Of a stretch of 64,000 bases of DNA, positions 16,376 through 30,358 are shown piece by piece. The stretch lies in contig NZ_CBFHYF010000002.1 of NCBI RefSeq assembly GCF_965660005.1, positions 1-64,000 on the forward strand. Reading direction: 5' to 3'. The DNA comes from Porticoccus sp965660005. GTDB lineage: Bacteria > Pseudomonadota > Gammaproteobacteria > Pseudomonadales > Porticoccaceae. A program made the translations under genes and the position numbers. The notes under the pieces are model-generated. The model did not search any database. It worked only from the letters and a program-made list of their open reading frames with translations, and was not told where the DNA came from. Positions within the stretch are counted from its first letter, which is position 1. Each line of letters starts with the position of its first letter.

Positions 16376-18910
16376 ATGAAAACGGCGGTCAACAAATCCA
16401 AAAATAAATCCCTGATCACCCTTCTGTCGGTGCTGCTGATGGTGGTGGTCATTTTCCTCGGCTTTAACCTGTTGGTGGTCTTCAATCAGAATGCCAGGGA
16501 TCAGGAAAGCCTGCAGCTCATGTCGGAGTTGCGGGCGCTATCCTATCGGCTGGTCAGCCTGTCTCAGGAAGCAACGGCCGGCAACGAGAATGCCTTTGGT
16601 GAGCTGCAGGGTTTGGTGGACCGAATGCAGGAAAGCTGGGGCATATTGCATGGCAATCTGGAGGATGAGATAGCATCTCCGCAACTGAGTTCCCTCGAGG
16701 AGGGATGGGCCAGTGCCCAGCAAAATGCCCAGACAATTATCGATAATCAGGACACCGTCATCTTCCTCAACAAGGTCGCAGCGACCCTGAATGAGAGCCT
16801 GCCAGAGTTGCAGCAGGAACATATGGAAGTGGTGGATATTCTGCTGGCCAGCAGAGCGCCCTCTGAACAGGTGGCGGTTGCTCAGGCACAGACCTGGCGT
16901 GCCGAGAGAATTGGCCGCAATGTGGACAAAATGCTGGCTGGCAGTTCCGATGCAAAAAACGCCGCCGACCAGTTTTCCCGCGATGTGAAAATGTTCGGGC
17001 AGGTGCTTGCGGGTATGAAGAACGGTGATGCCAGCCTGGGTATCAGCCCTGTTACCGTGCCTCGGGCAAGAAAGAACCTGGACAGCAGTACCGATCATTT
17101 TGATTTTGTCAGCAGCTCCATTCAGGAGATTTTTGACGCGACGCCGGCGCTGTTCAGTGCCAGTCAGGCGAACAAGAGTATTCTCGATCAATCGCCCCTC
17201 CTGCAGGAGCGGATCAACAGCATTTCTGATGCAATTGCCGCGCTGCTGCAGAGCCGGAATTTTACCTATCAAACGGCGCTGTACGCCGGTGTCATAGGTG
17301 TGATCATCATGGCGTTGATGGGTATGCTGATCTCCGCGGAAACCCGTCGCCGGCTGCAGGAAACGGCGATGGATAACAAACAGAATCAACAGGCTATTTT
17401 GCGTCTACTGGATGAGATCGCCGGTCTTGGTGAAGGGGACCTTACCAGTCATGCCACTGTCACCGAAGATTTCACCGGTGCAATTGCAGACTCCATCAAC
17501 TACGCCATCGACCAGCTGCGAATCCTGGTGGCGCAGATACAGGATACCTCTGAAAATGTCTCGGCGGCGGCCAATGAAACCCGTGCCACGGCGCTGCAAT
17601 TGGCGGAAGCCTCTGAACATCAGGCACAGGAAATTGCCGGTGCCTCGGCTGCCATTAACGAAATGGCCGTTACGATCGATCAGGTTTCGGCAAACTCGGC
17701 TGAATCGGCCTCGGTGGCGGAAAAATCGGTATCGATTGCCAAAAAAGGCGCTGAGGTCGTACAGAATACGATCGGTGGCATGGATACCATTCGTGAGCAA
17801 ATCCAGGATACGTCAAAGCGTATCAAGCGTCTGGGGGAGAGCTCCCAGGAAATCGGTGACATTGTATCGCTGATTAATGACATTGCTGACCAGACCAATA
17901 TTCTTGCACTCAACGCTGCGATACAGGCATCGATGGCCGGTGATGCCGGACGCGGCTTTGCCGTGGTTGCCGATGAAGTCCAGCGTCTTGCTGAGCGCTC
18001 TGCAGGGGCAACCAAACAGATCGCCTCGCTGGTGAAAACCATTCAGACCGATACCAACGAAGCTGTCAGCTCGATGGAGCAAACCACGTCTGAAGTCGTC
18101 AGAGGGGCCGAGCGGGCCCACGCGGCGGGTGGGGCGCTGGAAGAAATCGAAACCGTGTCTGCCGATCTCGCAGAGCTGATTCAGGACATTTCCACGGCGG
18201 CCAAACATCAGGCCACCACGGCTGGACACATTTCCAGAACGATGAACGTGATTCAGGATATCACCTCCCAGACGCTTTCCGGTACCAACAACACCGCCCA
18301 GTCCATTGGCGAACTGGCAGAGCTGGCCGTTGACCTGAGAAACTCGGTTTCCGGGTTCAAGTTGCCTGCCTCCATGGAGCGGCACGAGCACCGGGAGTTA
18401 GATCAGGTCGGGGATTTTTCTGAATATGAGTTTGGTGATGACGAACTTTTCGAAGACATTGTTGATGATGCACCTGTCGAGGACCTCGCCCAAGAATCAC
18501 CAGCGGATGAGGTCGACCAGCCAGAAGACAGTGCAGTAGCTAAAACACCCGCCAAGGTTCGCCAGCCCATGCGCGGTGCAAGCTTCAGCGAGGATGAGGC
18601 AGATGCGTTAGAAAAGGCGCTTTATCAGGGTCATGCACCCTCACCCGCAACGAGTAATACCGCTGCTGAAGGTAGAGAATCCGCTGGTGAGGCTGCGCGT
18701 CAAGTGAGCGCCCCCGACGATGACGACAGCTACGATGAAGAGGCAATCCTCAAGTCCCTGCAGGCAGATGATGCAGACATGGACTTTGACCACCTGGCCA
18801 AGGGATTGGGTGAAGATGAGGCGTTCTCTGCAGAATGGGAAGATCATACCGGTGATCGGGCGGGTAACGGCGAGAAGAAGAATCCATCCGCCCCGGATAA
18901 CCAGGCTTGA
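16376..18910 (+). CDS. pilJ: Pilus chemoreceptor PilJ with long acidic C-terminal tail
   Basis: Methyl-accepting receptor of the Pil-Chp system. It has a membrane segment near residues 15-40, a periplasmic helical region with PilJ-type repeats to about 300, a second membrane segment near 302-325, and a signalling domain whose hairpin tip includes ILALNAAIQASMAGDAGRGF near 508-530. The normal protein would end near residue 665, shortly after VSGFKLPA. This one continues for about 180 residues rich in Asp, Glu, Ala and Pro with clusters such as DDDDSYDEEAIL, giving 844 in place of about 680. The tail has no domain I recognise and looks disordered. No internal stop or frameshift suggests it is an artefact. 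Confidence 0.93.
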   Translation: MKTAVNKSKNKSLITLLSVLLMVVVIFLGFNLLVVFNQNARDQESLQLMSELRALSYRLVSLSQEATAGNENAFGELQGLVDRMQESWGILHGNLEDEIASPQLSSLEEGWASAQQNAQTIIDNQDTVIFLNKVAATLNESLPELQQEHMEVVDILLASRAPSEQVAVAQAQTWRAERIGRNVDKMLAGSSDAKNAADQFSRDVKMFGQVLAGMKNGDASLGISPVTVPRARKNLDSSTDHFDFVSSSIQEIFDATPALFSASQANKSILDQSPLLQERINSISDAIAALLQSRNFTYQTALYAGVIGVIIMALMGMLISAETRRRLQETAMDNKQNQQAILRLLDEIAGLGEGDLTSHATVTEDFTGAIADSINYAIDQLRILVAQIQDTSENVSAAANETRATALQLAEASEHQAQEIAGASAAINEMAVTIDQVSANSAESASVAEKSVSIAKKGAEVVQNTIGGMDTIREQIQDTSKRIKRLGESSQEIGDIVSLINDIADQTNILALNAAIQASMAGDAGRGFAVVADEVQRLAERSAGATKQIASLVKTIQTDTNEAVSSMEQTTSEVVRGAERAHAAGGALEEIETVSADLAELIQDISTAAKHQATTAGHISRTMNVIQDITSQTLSGTNNTAQSIGELAELAVDLRNSVSGFKLPASMERHEHRELDQVGDFSEYEFGDDELFEDIVDDAPVEDLAQESPADEVDQPEDSAVAKTPAKVRQPMRGASFSEDEADALEKALYQGHAPSPATSNTAAEGRESAGEAARQVSAPDDDDSYDEEAILKSLQADDADMDFDHLAKGLGEDEAFSAEWEDHTGDRAGNGEKKNPSAPDNQA

Positions 18911-18929
18911 TTGATGGCGGAATTTTCCG

Positions 18930-19760
18930 ATGGACCCCGCCATGGAACTGACTGAGAACGAATTCAGGCACGGGTGTCGTCTGATTGAATCACACACCGG
19001 TGTTGTGGTGAGCCCTTGCTGGGTGGACTATGCCCGTCGTCGTATGGCCGAGTGTCAGGCCTTTCTTCAAAACGCGGAGACTGGCACGCGGGGCCTGCAA
19101 GCTCTGGTGGATCGTCTGCTGATCAAGGAAACCCGTTTTTTTCGCCATCCAGCCTCGTTCAATTATGTGGCAAATTTTCTGACGGATGATGCCGGTAACG
19201 CACAGGCCGAGCCGCCATCCGGTTTCAGTGTGTGGAGCGCTGGCTGTGCCAGTGGTGAAGAGGCCTATTCTCTGGCGATGCTCTCTGAGCAACTCTGTCA
19301 GGCGGGTAAATTGAGGTCCCCACTGCGTTTGCTCGCTACGGACGTGTCCCGGTCGGCTCTGATTGCTGCCAGGCGGGGCGAATATCTGCGGAGCCGTCTG
19401 GGGCATCTCAATGCCATGCAACTTGCCTGTTTTGATGCGGCAGGTGAAAAGTCTCTGCGTGTCAAGGCGACTTTGAGAAAGCGTGTGGCCTTTGCCCTGC
19501 ATAATCTCCTCGATCCGCTTCCCGTGAAAATTGGCAAGCCCTTCGATGTTATTTTCTGCCAGAACCTGCTGATCTATGTCGCACCGACACGAAGAAAAAT
19601 GCTGTTGGACAAGTTGGCGGATGCGCTCAGGCCCGGTGGCTGCCTGATTCTTGCGCCCGGTGAGTTTGTCGGCACGCCGCCGGACCCGATGTTGCGGGAT
19701 CGTCGCGATCCCAATGTGCTCGCCTACAGACGTTCCCGCAAGTCGGCCTGGGGACCTTAA
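18930..19760 (+). CDS. pilK: CheR-type receptor methyltransferase PilK
   Basis: S-adenosylmethionine-dependent methyltransferase predicted to methylate glutamates of PilJ. 276 residues. The alpha-helical CheR N-domain includes LIKETRFFRHPASF near residues 65-80; the SAM-binding motif WSAGCASGEEAYSLA lies near 100-115, and the FDVIFCQNLLIYV motif near 200. A second ATG at 18942 is possible. The stop codon is followed immediately by the chpA start. Confidence 0.92.
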   Translation: MDPAMELTENEFRHGCRLIESHTGVVVSPCWVDYARRRMAECQAFLQNAETGTRGLQALVDRLLIKETRFFRHPASFNYVANFLTDDAGNAQAEPPSGFSVWSAGCASGEEAYSLAMLSEQLCQAGKLRSPLRLLATDVSRSALIAARRGEYLRSRLGHLNAMQLACFDAAGEKSLRVKATLRKRVAFALHNLLDPLPVKIGKPFDVIFCQNLLIYVAPTRRKMLLDKLADALRPGGCLILAPGEFVGTPPDPMLRDRRDPNVLAYRRSRKSAWGP

Positions 19761-25505
<5,745 letters not shown>

Positions 25506-25589
25506 CTGTGCCGTTTTCTACCCGGGCAAATGGTACTTCTACGGGAGTGAAAGCCCTGAAAAAAGCTGAATCGATTGAGGGGGCGGGAA

Positions 25590-26069
25590 GTGAGTAAACC
25601 GGTTGCCGATAACCCTTCCCTGTCCTCTGAAGTTGATAGCCTGTTCGTGCCACTCAGCGGGCAAAGCCTGCTGGTTCCCATGACAGCGGTAGCTGAGGTT
25701 GTACAGCAGATCGACTGCCAGGCTGATGACCATCAACCTCCCTGGCTCCAAGGCTGGATAAACTGGCGTACCCAGCGAATTCCACTGCTGTCGTTTGAAT
25801 CGCTTGTCGGTGATGAGCAGATAACGCTGGGTGATCGTGCGATGGCGCTGGTGTTATACCGCATACTGCCGGACGGTTTGAGCCAATTTTATGCCCTGCA
25901 AATCCAGGATTTCCCCCATTTGATCAGGTTGGCTGACGACGGCATGTTACAGCAGGTTTCTCTGCCGGCGTTATCGCCCTACGCGCTGATGATGGTGGCG
26001 ATCGGTGAACAACAGCTATTGATACCTGATCTGGACAAGCTGGAACAGCTTCTCGCCGAGGCGCTCTAG
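25590..26069 (+). CDS. chpC: CheW-like adaptor ChpC
   Basis: Second CheW-type coupling protein at the end of the Pil-Chp operon, 159 residues from the GTG at 25590. That start has GAGGGGGCGGGA before it; a TTG at 25575 would overlap this ribosome site. The CheW fold is visible as LFVPLSGQSLLVPMTAVAEVV, PPWLQGWINWRTQRIPLLSFESL and a final MMVAIGEQQLLIPDLDKL. The match to ChpC rests on position and fold more than on sequence identity. There is no ChpB methylesterase gene between it and chpA, unlike in P. aeruginosa. Confidence 0.85.
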   Translation: MSKPVADNPSLSSEVDSLFVPLSGQSLLVPMTAVAEVVQQIDCQADDHQPPWLQGWINWRTQRIPLLSFESLVGDEQITLGDRAMALVLYRILPDGLSQFYALQIQDFPHLIRLADDGMLQQVSLPALSPYALMMVAIGEQQLLIPDLDKLEQLLAEAL

Positions 26070-26265
26070 ACACAATCTGGCCCCTGCACCCTGTGCTTCT
26101 GGTTTATCCGGCCCTGATCGGCATGGCCAGGATGTCTTGTCCGCGACGTTGGGTCAGGCCGGCAAATGAACCCTGTACTATGCGCATCTCTGGTGCTGGT
26201 GGTAGAGTACAAATATCTGGTGTCCCTTCCCCGCTTCAAAGTGAGTGTTTTTTGAGGGTGCAATA

Positions 26266-27966
26266 GTGTCCAAAGAGCGTAAAAAATCGGCTGCCCAGAT
26301 GCATGAGGAGCTGCTGGCCAAAGCGATTGAGACGACAGTGTCACTCAATCCGCTGGTCGGTGTCAGCACGGAAGACCTCAAGGCGGCTGTCAAGAAAACA
26401 GTCAAACAGACGGCGGCACAGCCATCCAAGGTGCTGCGCCACAGCAAGCGGTTTGCCGGTAAGGTCTCCGATATCCTCAAAGGCACGGACAAGTACGAGG
26501 GACGCAAGGGCGATAGACGTTTTGATGATCCTTCCTGGGAAGAAAACAAGCTTTATCACAAGCTCAAGCAGGCATATTTTGCCTGGGAAGAGTCGATGGA
26601 TGAACTGGTGGATGACCTGGATCTGGATGGGCTGGATGAGAGACGGGCTCGTTTTGTCAAGGAAATGCTCACTACCTCCATGGCGCCGACAAATTTTCTC
26701 CTGGGCAACCCAAAAGCGCTCAGAAAGGCCATTGAAACCCGTGGCAATAGTTTGCTGAAAGGACTCAAGAACTACGCCCATGATCTGAAAGACAACAACG
26801 GCATGCCTGCTCAGGTGGATAAAAGCCAGTTCAAGGTGGGAGCCAATCTGGCAACGACGGAAGGGGCTGTGGTTTTTCGCAATGAGTTGCTCGAACTGAT
26901 CCAGTACAAGCCACGTACTGACCGGGTGTTCCGCAGGCCGTTATTCATCATCCCTCCCCAGATCAATAAGTTTTACATCTATGATCTGACAGAGGAGAAA
27001 AGTTTTTTTCGTTTTTGTCTCGATCAGGGATTTCAGGTATTTGCCGTCAGCTGGAGAAACCCGTCGGACGCTCAGGCGCACTGGGGGATGCAACAATATA
27101 TCGAAGCGGCTATCGAAGCCGTCGATGCCATCCTCGCTATCACCCGCAGTCAATCAATCAATATAGTCGGCGCCTGTGCCGGCGGGATTACGGCTTCGAT
27201 TCTGTCTTCCTATCTCAAGCAGACGGGCCGCAAAGTAGTGCATTCTCTGAGTCTGTCCGTCTGTATGCTCAGTATGAGTTCCCGGGAGATGGAGCTGGGT
27301 GTATTTACTTCACCGGCATCCCTGCAGGCGGCGCGGATCAAATCCCGGGAAAGGGGTATCTTGGAAGGTGCCGAGCTCGCCCGGGTATTCAGCTGGATGC
27401 GCCCCAATGACCTGGTCTGGAATTATCACATCAATAATTATTTGATGGGCGAGGCGCCGCCCGCCTTTGATATTTTGTTCTGGAACAGTGATTCAACCAA
27501 CTTGCCGGCGGAGTTGCACTGTGACTTCCTGGATATTTATGAACACAATTCACTGGAAACCGGGGAAATGAAAATTGATGGGGTGACCATTGATCTGGCT
27601 GCCCTGGATTGCGACAAGTATGTAACCGCCGGATTATCAGACCATATCACGCCCTGGAAAATCTGTTACAAGACGACTCAGATTGTCGGAGGAAACATTA
27701 AGTTTGTGCTCAGTTCCAGTGGTCACATTCAAAGCCTGGTCAACCCCCCCTCCAATAACAGGGCGCGTTATTTCAGTAATGAAAACCTCCCCGAGACTGC
27801 CGATGAGTGGCTCGAAGGGGCTGAACAGTTTTCGGGTTCCTGGTGGATCGACTGGGCCGACTGGCTCACAGTCCGTTCCGGGGAGCGAAAAGCCGCTCCG
27901 AAGGTGCTGGGCAACAAGCGCCTCAAACCCCTGGAGGATGCCCCCGGCACCTATGTCTTCGGCTGA
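26266..27966 (+). CDS. phaC: Poly(hydroxyalkanoate) synthase, class II-like
   Basis: Polymerises (R)-3-hydroxyacyl-CoA into intracellular polyester granules. I chose the GTG at 26266, which has GAGGG seven bases upstream, giving 566 residues, close to the roughly 560 of pseudomonad class II enzymes. The lipase-like box GACAGG holds the catalytic Cys304; the Asp is in GLSDHITPW and the His in SSSGHIQSLVNPP, the wording typical of class II, as is the ending APGTYVFG. An alpha/beta fold precedes with PLFIIPPQINKFYI. Followed 19 bases later by phaZ. Class I cannot be excluded without comparison, so the monomer length preference is an inference. Confidence 0.92.
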   Translation: MSKERKKSAAQMHEELLAKAIETTVSLNPLVGVSTEDLKAAVKKTVKQTAAQPSKVLRHSKRFAGKVSDILKGTDKYEGRKGDRRFDDPSWEENKLYHKLKQAYFAWEESMDELVDDLDLDGLDERRARFVKEMLTTSMAPTNFLLGNPKALRKAIETRGNSLLKGLKNYAHDLKDNNGMPAQVDKSQFKVGANLATTEGAVVFRNELLELIQYKPRTDRVFRRPLFIIPPQINKFYIYDLTEEKSFFRFCLDQGFQVFAVSWRNPSDAQAHWGMQQYIEAAIEAVDAILAITRSQSINIVGACAGGITASILSSYLKQTGRKVVHSLSLSVCMLSMSSREMELGVFTSPASLQAARIKSRERGILEGAELARVFSWMRPNDLVWNYHINNYLMGEAPPAFDILFWNSDSTNLPAELHCDFLDIYEHNSLETGEMKIDGVTIDLAALDCDKYVTAGLSDHITPWKICYKTTQIVGGNIKFVLSSSGHIQSLVNPPSNNRARYFSNENLPETADEWLEGAEQFSGSWWIDWADWLTVRSGERKAAPKVLGNKRLKPLEDAPGTYVFG

Positions 27967-27985
27967 GAGAATTGAGGAGCATCTT

Positions 27986-28804
27986 GTGAACGTTCAATCC
28001 AGCGGATTGCAGGTCTACTGGTTGACCGTTATGGGATTGAGTATTCGCGTCGCTATCAGGCGGGGCGGTGATGATCAGAACAATCCGTTGTTATTACTGA
28101 ATGCTATCGGTGCCAGTCTTGAGGTTCTGGAAAGCTTCATTGTGGCCATGCCGGGCACCGAGGTGATTATTTTTGATGCCCCCGGTGCAGGGAAGTCAGA
28201 CGCCCCCATGTTGCCCTGGCGGTTGCACACCTATGCAAGGCTGACCGCAAAAATTCTCGATCAGTTGGGCTATCATCGAAAAGTGGACGTCCTCGGGCTC
28301 TCCTGGGGTGGTCCGCTGGCCCAGCAGTTCGCCCGTCAGTACCCCCAGCGCTGCGCAAAGCTGGTGCTCTGTGCCACCAGTTGTGGTTCTGCGATGTTTC
28401 CCGGGCATCCATCGATTCTGGCAAAAATGATCAGTCCGCGTCGCTATCTGGACAAAAAGTACATGTCCCGTATTGCCGGCGACCTCTATGGCGGTAAAAT
28501 GCGCACCGATCCGGCTCAGGTGGAAAAGCATGTGTCCCGGGTGCAGACCACCAGTTCGCGCGGTTACTACTATCAGTTGCTGGCGCTGGCCACCTGGTCG
28601 AGTTTGCACTGGTTACACAAAATCGCTATGCCAACGTTGATTGTTCACGGCACTGATGACCCGATCATCCCGCCGGTCAACGCCAAGATTCTCGCCAGCC
28701 GGATTCCCAACGCCGAACTGTGGCTGATGAATTGCGGCCATTTGTTCATGCTGACCATGCCAGAGACGGTTGCACCAGCGATCCAGGATTTCCTGGACAG
28801 GTAA
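27986..28804 (+). CDS. phaZ: Intracellular poly(hydroxyalkanoate) depolymerase PhaZ
   Basis: Alpha/beta hydrolase of 272 residues that matches the intracellular medium-chain PHA depolymerase found between the two synthases of pseudomonads. The start is a GTG at 27986 with GAGGAG six bases before it; the longer open frame upstream is a shadow of phaC. The nucleophile is in LGLSWGGPLAQQFA near residue 105. SPRRYLDKKY, RGYYYQLLALATWSSLHWLH-like text and the catalytic His in MNCGHLFMLT follow the PhaZ pattern. It mobilises the stored polymer made by PhaC. Confidence 0.87.
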   Translation: MNVQSSGLQVYWLTVMGLSIRVAIRRGGDDQNNPLLLLNAIGASLEVLESFIVAMPGTEVIIFDAPGAGKSDAPMLPWRLHTYARLTAKILDQLGYHRKVDVLGLSWGGPLAQQFARQYPQRCAKLVLCATSCGSAMFPGHPSILAKMISPRRYLDKKYMSRIAGDLYGGKMRTDPAQVEKHVSRVQTTSSRGYYYQLLALATWSSLHWLHKIAMPTLIVHGTDDPIIPPVNAKILASRIPNAELWLMNCGHLFMLTMPETVAPAIQDFLDR

Positions 28805-28835
28805 TATTGTCCCCCGACCTTAACGGAATATTTGC

Positions 28836-29252
28836 ATGACTCAATCAATTAGTGGTCAGTCTGACTGGTTTGAGATTACTCAGGCCCAGATCAACCAGTT
28901 TGCCGATGCGACCCACGACCATCAGTACCTGCATGTGGATCAGCAGCGAGCGGCAGAAGGCCCGTTCGGTAAAACCATTGCCCATGGGTTTCTCTACCTC
29001 TCGATGGTGCCCTACCTGATGCTGGATGATCTGCTGGCCATTATTGGCGATGCGACAGTGATCAACTATGGTGTCAATGGACTGCGTTTTATCTCCCCTG
29101 TTCCGGTTGGCAGCCATATTCGTCTCAACTGGCGGGTCCTGTCGGATGAGCCGAGAGGCAAAGGCCGGCTCCTGACGGTGGAGGTTGGCGTAGAAATTCA
29201 GCATGATCCAAAACCTGCCATGGTCGCTGAATGGTTACTCTACATTTTGTGA
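28836..29252 (+). CDS. MaoC-like (R)-specific enoyl-CoA hydratase
   Basis: Hot-dog fold protein of 138 residues. The hydratase-2 motif is visible: FADATHDHQYLHVD with the catalytic Asp and His, followed by GKTIAHGFLYLSMVP. Many MaoC members hydrate enoyl-CoA to (R)-3-hydroxyacyl-CoA, the PhaC substrate (PhaJ function), which would make biological sense as third gene after phaC and phaZ. Other members have other substrates, so the PhaJ role is an inference from the motif and operon position. It converges on the AraC-type gene. Confidence 0.82.
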   Translation: MTQSISGQSDWFEITQAQINQFADATHDHQYLHVDQQRAAEGPFGKTIAHGFLYLSMVPYLMLDDLLAIIGDATVINYGVNGLRFISPVPVGSHIRLNWRVLSDEPRGKGRLLTVEVGVEIQHDPKPAMVAEWLLYIL

Positions 29253-29264
29253 TCACACAGGCAG

Positions 29265-30281
29265 TTAATGCACGCTAAACAGTTTGGCGCGCACGGTCTC
29301 ACGGTATTTCATCGGTGATGTGCCAAACTGGCGGTGGAAAATTTTGCTGAATGCCGCGGCATCCTGGTAGCCGGAGTGAGCAGCCACTTCAGCCACAGAC
29401 AGGTTGGATTTCTGCAGTAACTCTCTGGCATTGTTGAGCCTGGTGCGCTGCAGGTATTTAAGTGGTGTCTGGCCCAGCGCATTTTTGAAGCGGCGGTCAA
29501 AGGTGCGCATACTGAAGCCAAACTGTCTTGCCACATCGCTAATCCTGATGGGCTTGTTGAAATTATCCTCAAACCAGATCTGTGCCTGCACCACCTGTTC
29601 GTCGGGGTGGTGCTCTACATTGTCCGAGAAGTAGCTGGTGGGTTCAAAAGAGCTGCGAATTTCATGGAAAAAGTTACGCTCCACCTGCGTTGCCGCCTGG
29701 CGCCCGTACAGTCTCGCCACCAGGTGTACCATCAGCTCCGCCATGGCGTTCACGCTGGCAGCGCAATAGAGATTGCCGGCCTGGGTAATAAAGTACTGTC
29801 GTTTCAGTGCGACCAGGGGGTAGTCGCGCTGGAACTGATCAAAATAATGCCAGTGTGTGGTAGCCGGTTGATGGTCCAGCAGTCCCGCTTCAGCGAGAAA
29901 ACAGACCCCGGTTCCCACGGCGATGACCGTGGCGCCTTCCCTTACCTGATGCTGTAACCAGGGTATGTACTCGCGGTATTTTTGCAGGGCAGGTCTGGGA
30001 TTTCGCCACAGGGCGGGCAAGCTGATGATGTCACAGTGGTCTATCTCCCCAATCGTTGCCGAGGGACTGATAGCAAAGCCCGAGGGCGACGTGATAGGCC
30101 GGTCATCAATCGACAGAGTGGTGGCTGCGATACCGCGGGTGTTCGGGTTGACTGCCCGGTCGGCCGCTTCCGCCGTGCGCAGCATCTCCACTGGCAGGGT
30201 AGCGCTGGTAGCCAGCAAATTGTTGTAAAGGAGGGTGCAAACCCGTAGCGGTGGTGGGCGATTAATCGGTTCTTTGGCCAT
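29265..30281 (-). CDS. GlxA-type transcriptional regulator (DJ-1/PfpI plus AraC domains)
   Basis: Two-part regulator of about 338 residues from the ATG at 30281 (MAKEPINRPPPL); an ATG at 30311 would add ten. Residues 10-185 form an amidase-like DJ-1/PfpI domain, and the last 100 or so form the AraC helix-turn-helix pair (ISDVARQFGFSMRTFDRRF and NLSVAEVAAHSGYQDAAAF). Ligand unknown. It is divergent from the FabY-like gene with about 75 bases between the starts, so it may control that gene or itself; that is an inference only. Confidence 0.85.
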   Translation of the reverse strand: MAKEPINRPPPLRVCTLLYNNLLATSATLPVEMLRTAEAADRAVNPNTRGIAATTLSIDDRPITSPSGFAISPSATIGEIDHCDIISLPALWRNPRPALQKYREYIPWLQHQVREGATVIAVGTGVCFLAEAGLLDHQPATTHWHYFDQFQRDYPLVALKRQYFITQAGNLYCAASVNAMAELMVHLVARLYGRQAATQVERNFFHEIRSSFEPTSYFSDNVEHHPDEQVVQAQIWFEDNFNKPIRISDVARQFGFSMRTFDRRFKNALGQTPLKYLQRTRLNNARELLQKSNLSVAEVAAHSGYQDAAAFSKIFHRQFGTSPMKYRETVRAKLFSVH

Positions 30282-30358
30282 AATGGAAAAATATATGGCT
30301 ATATCAGACAAAAATCAATCATGAATGCCTGATAGACTGTCTCTATTAGTTCAACTGG

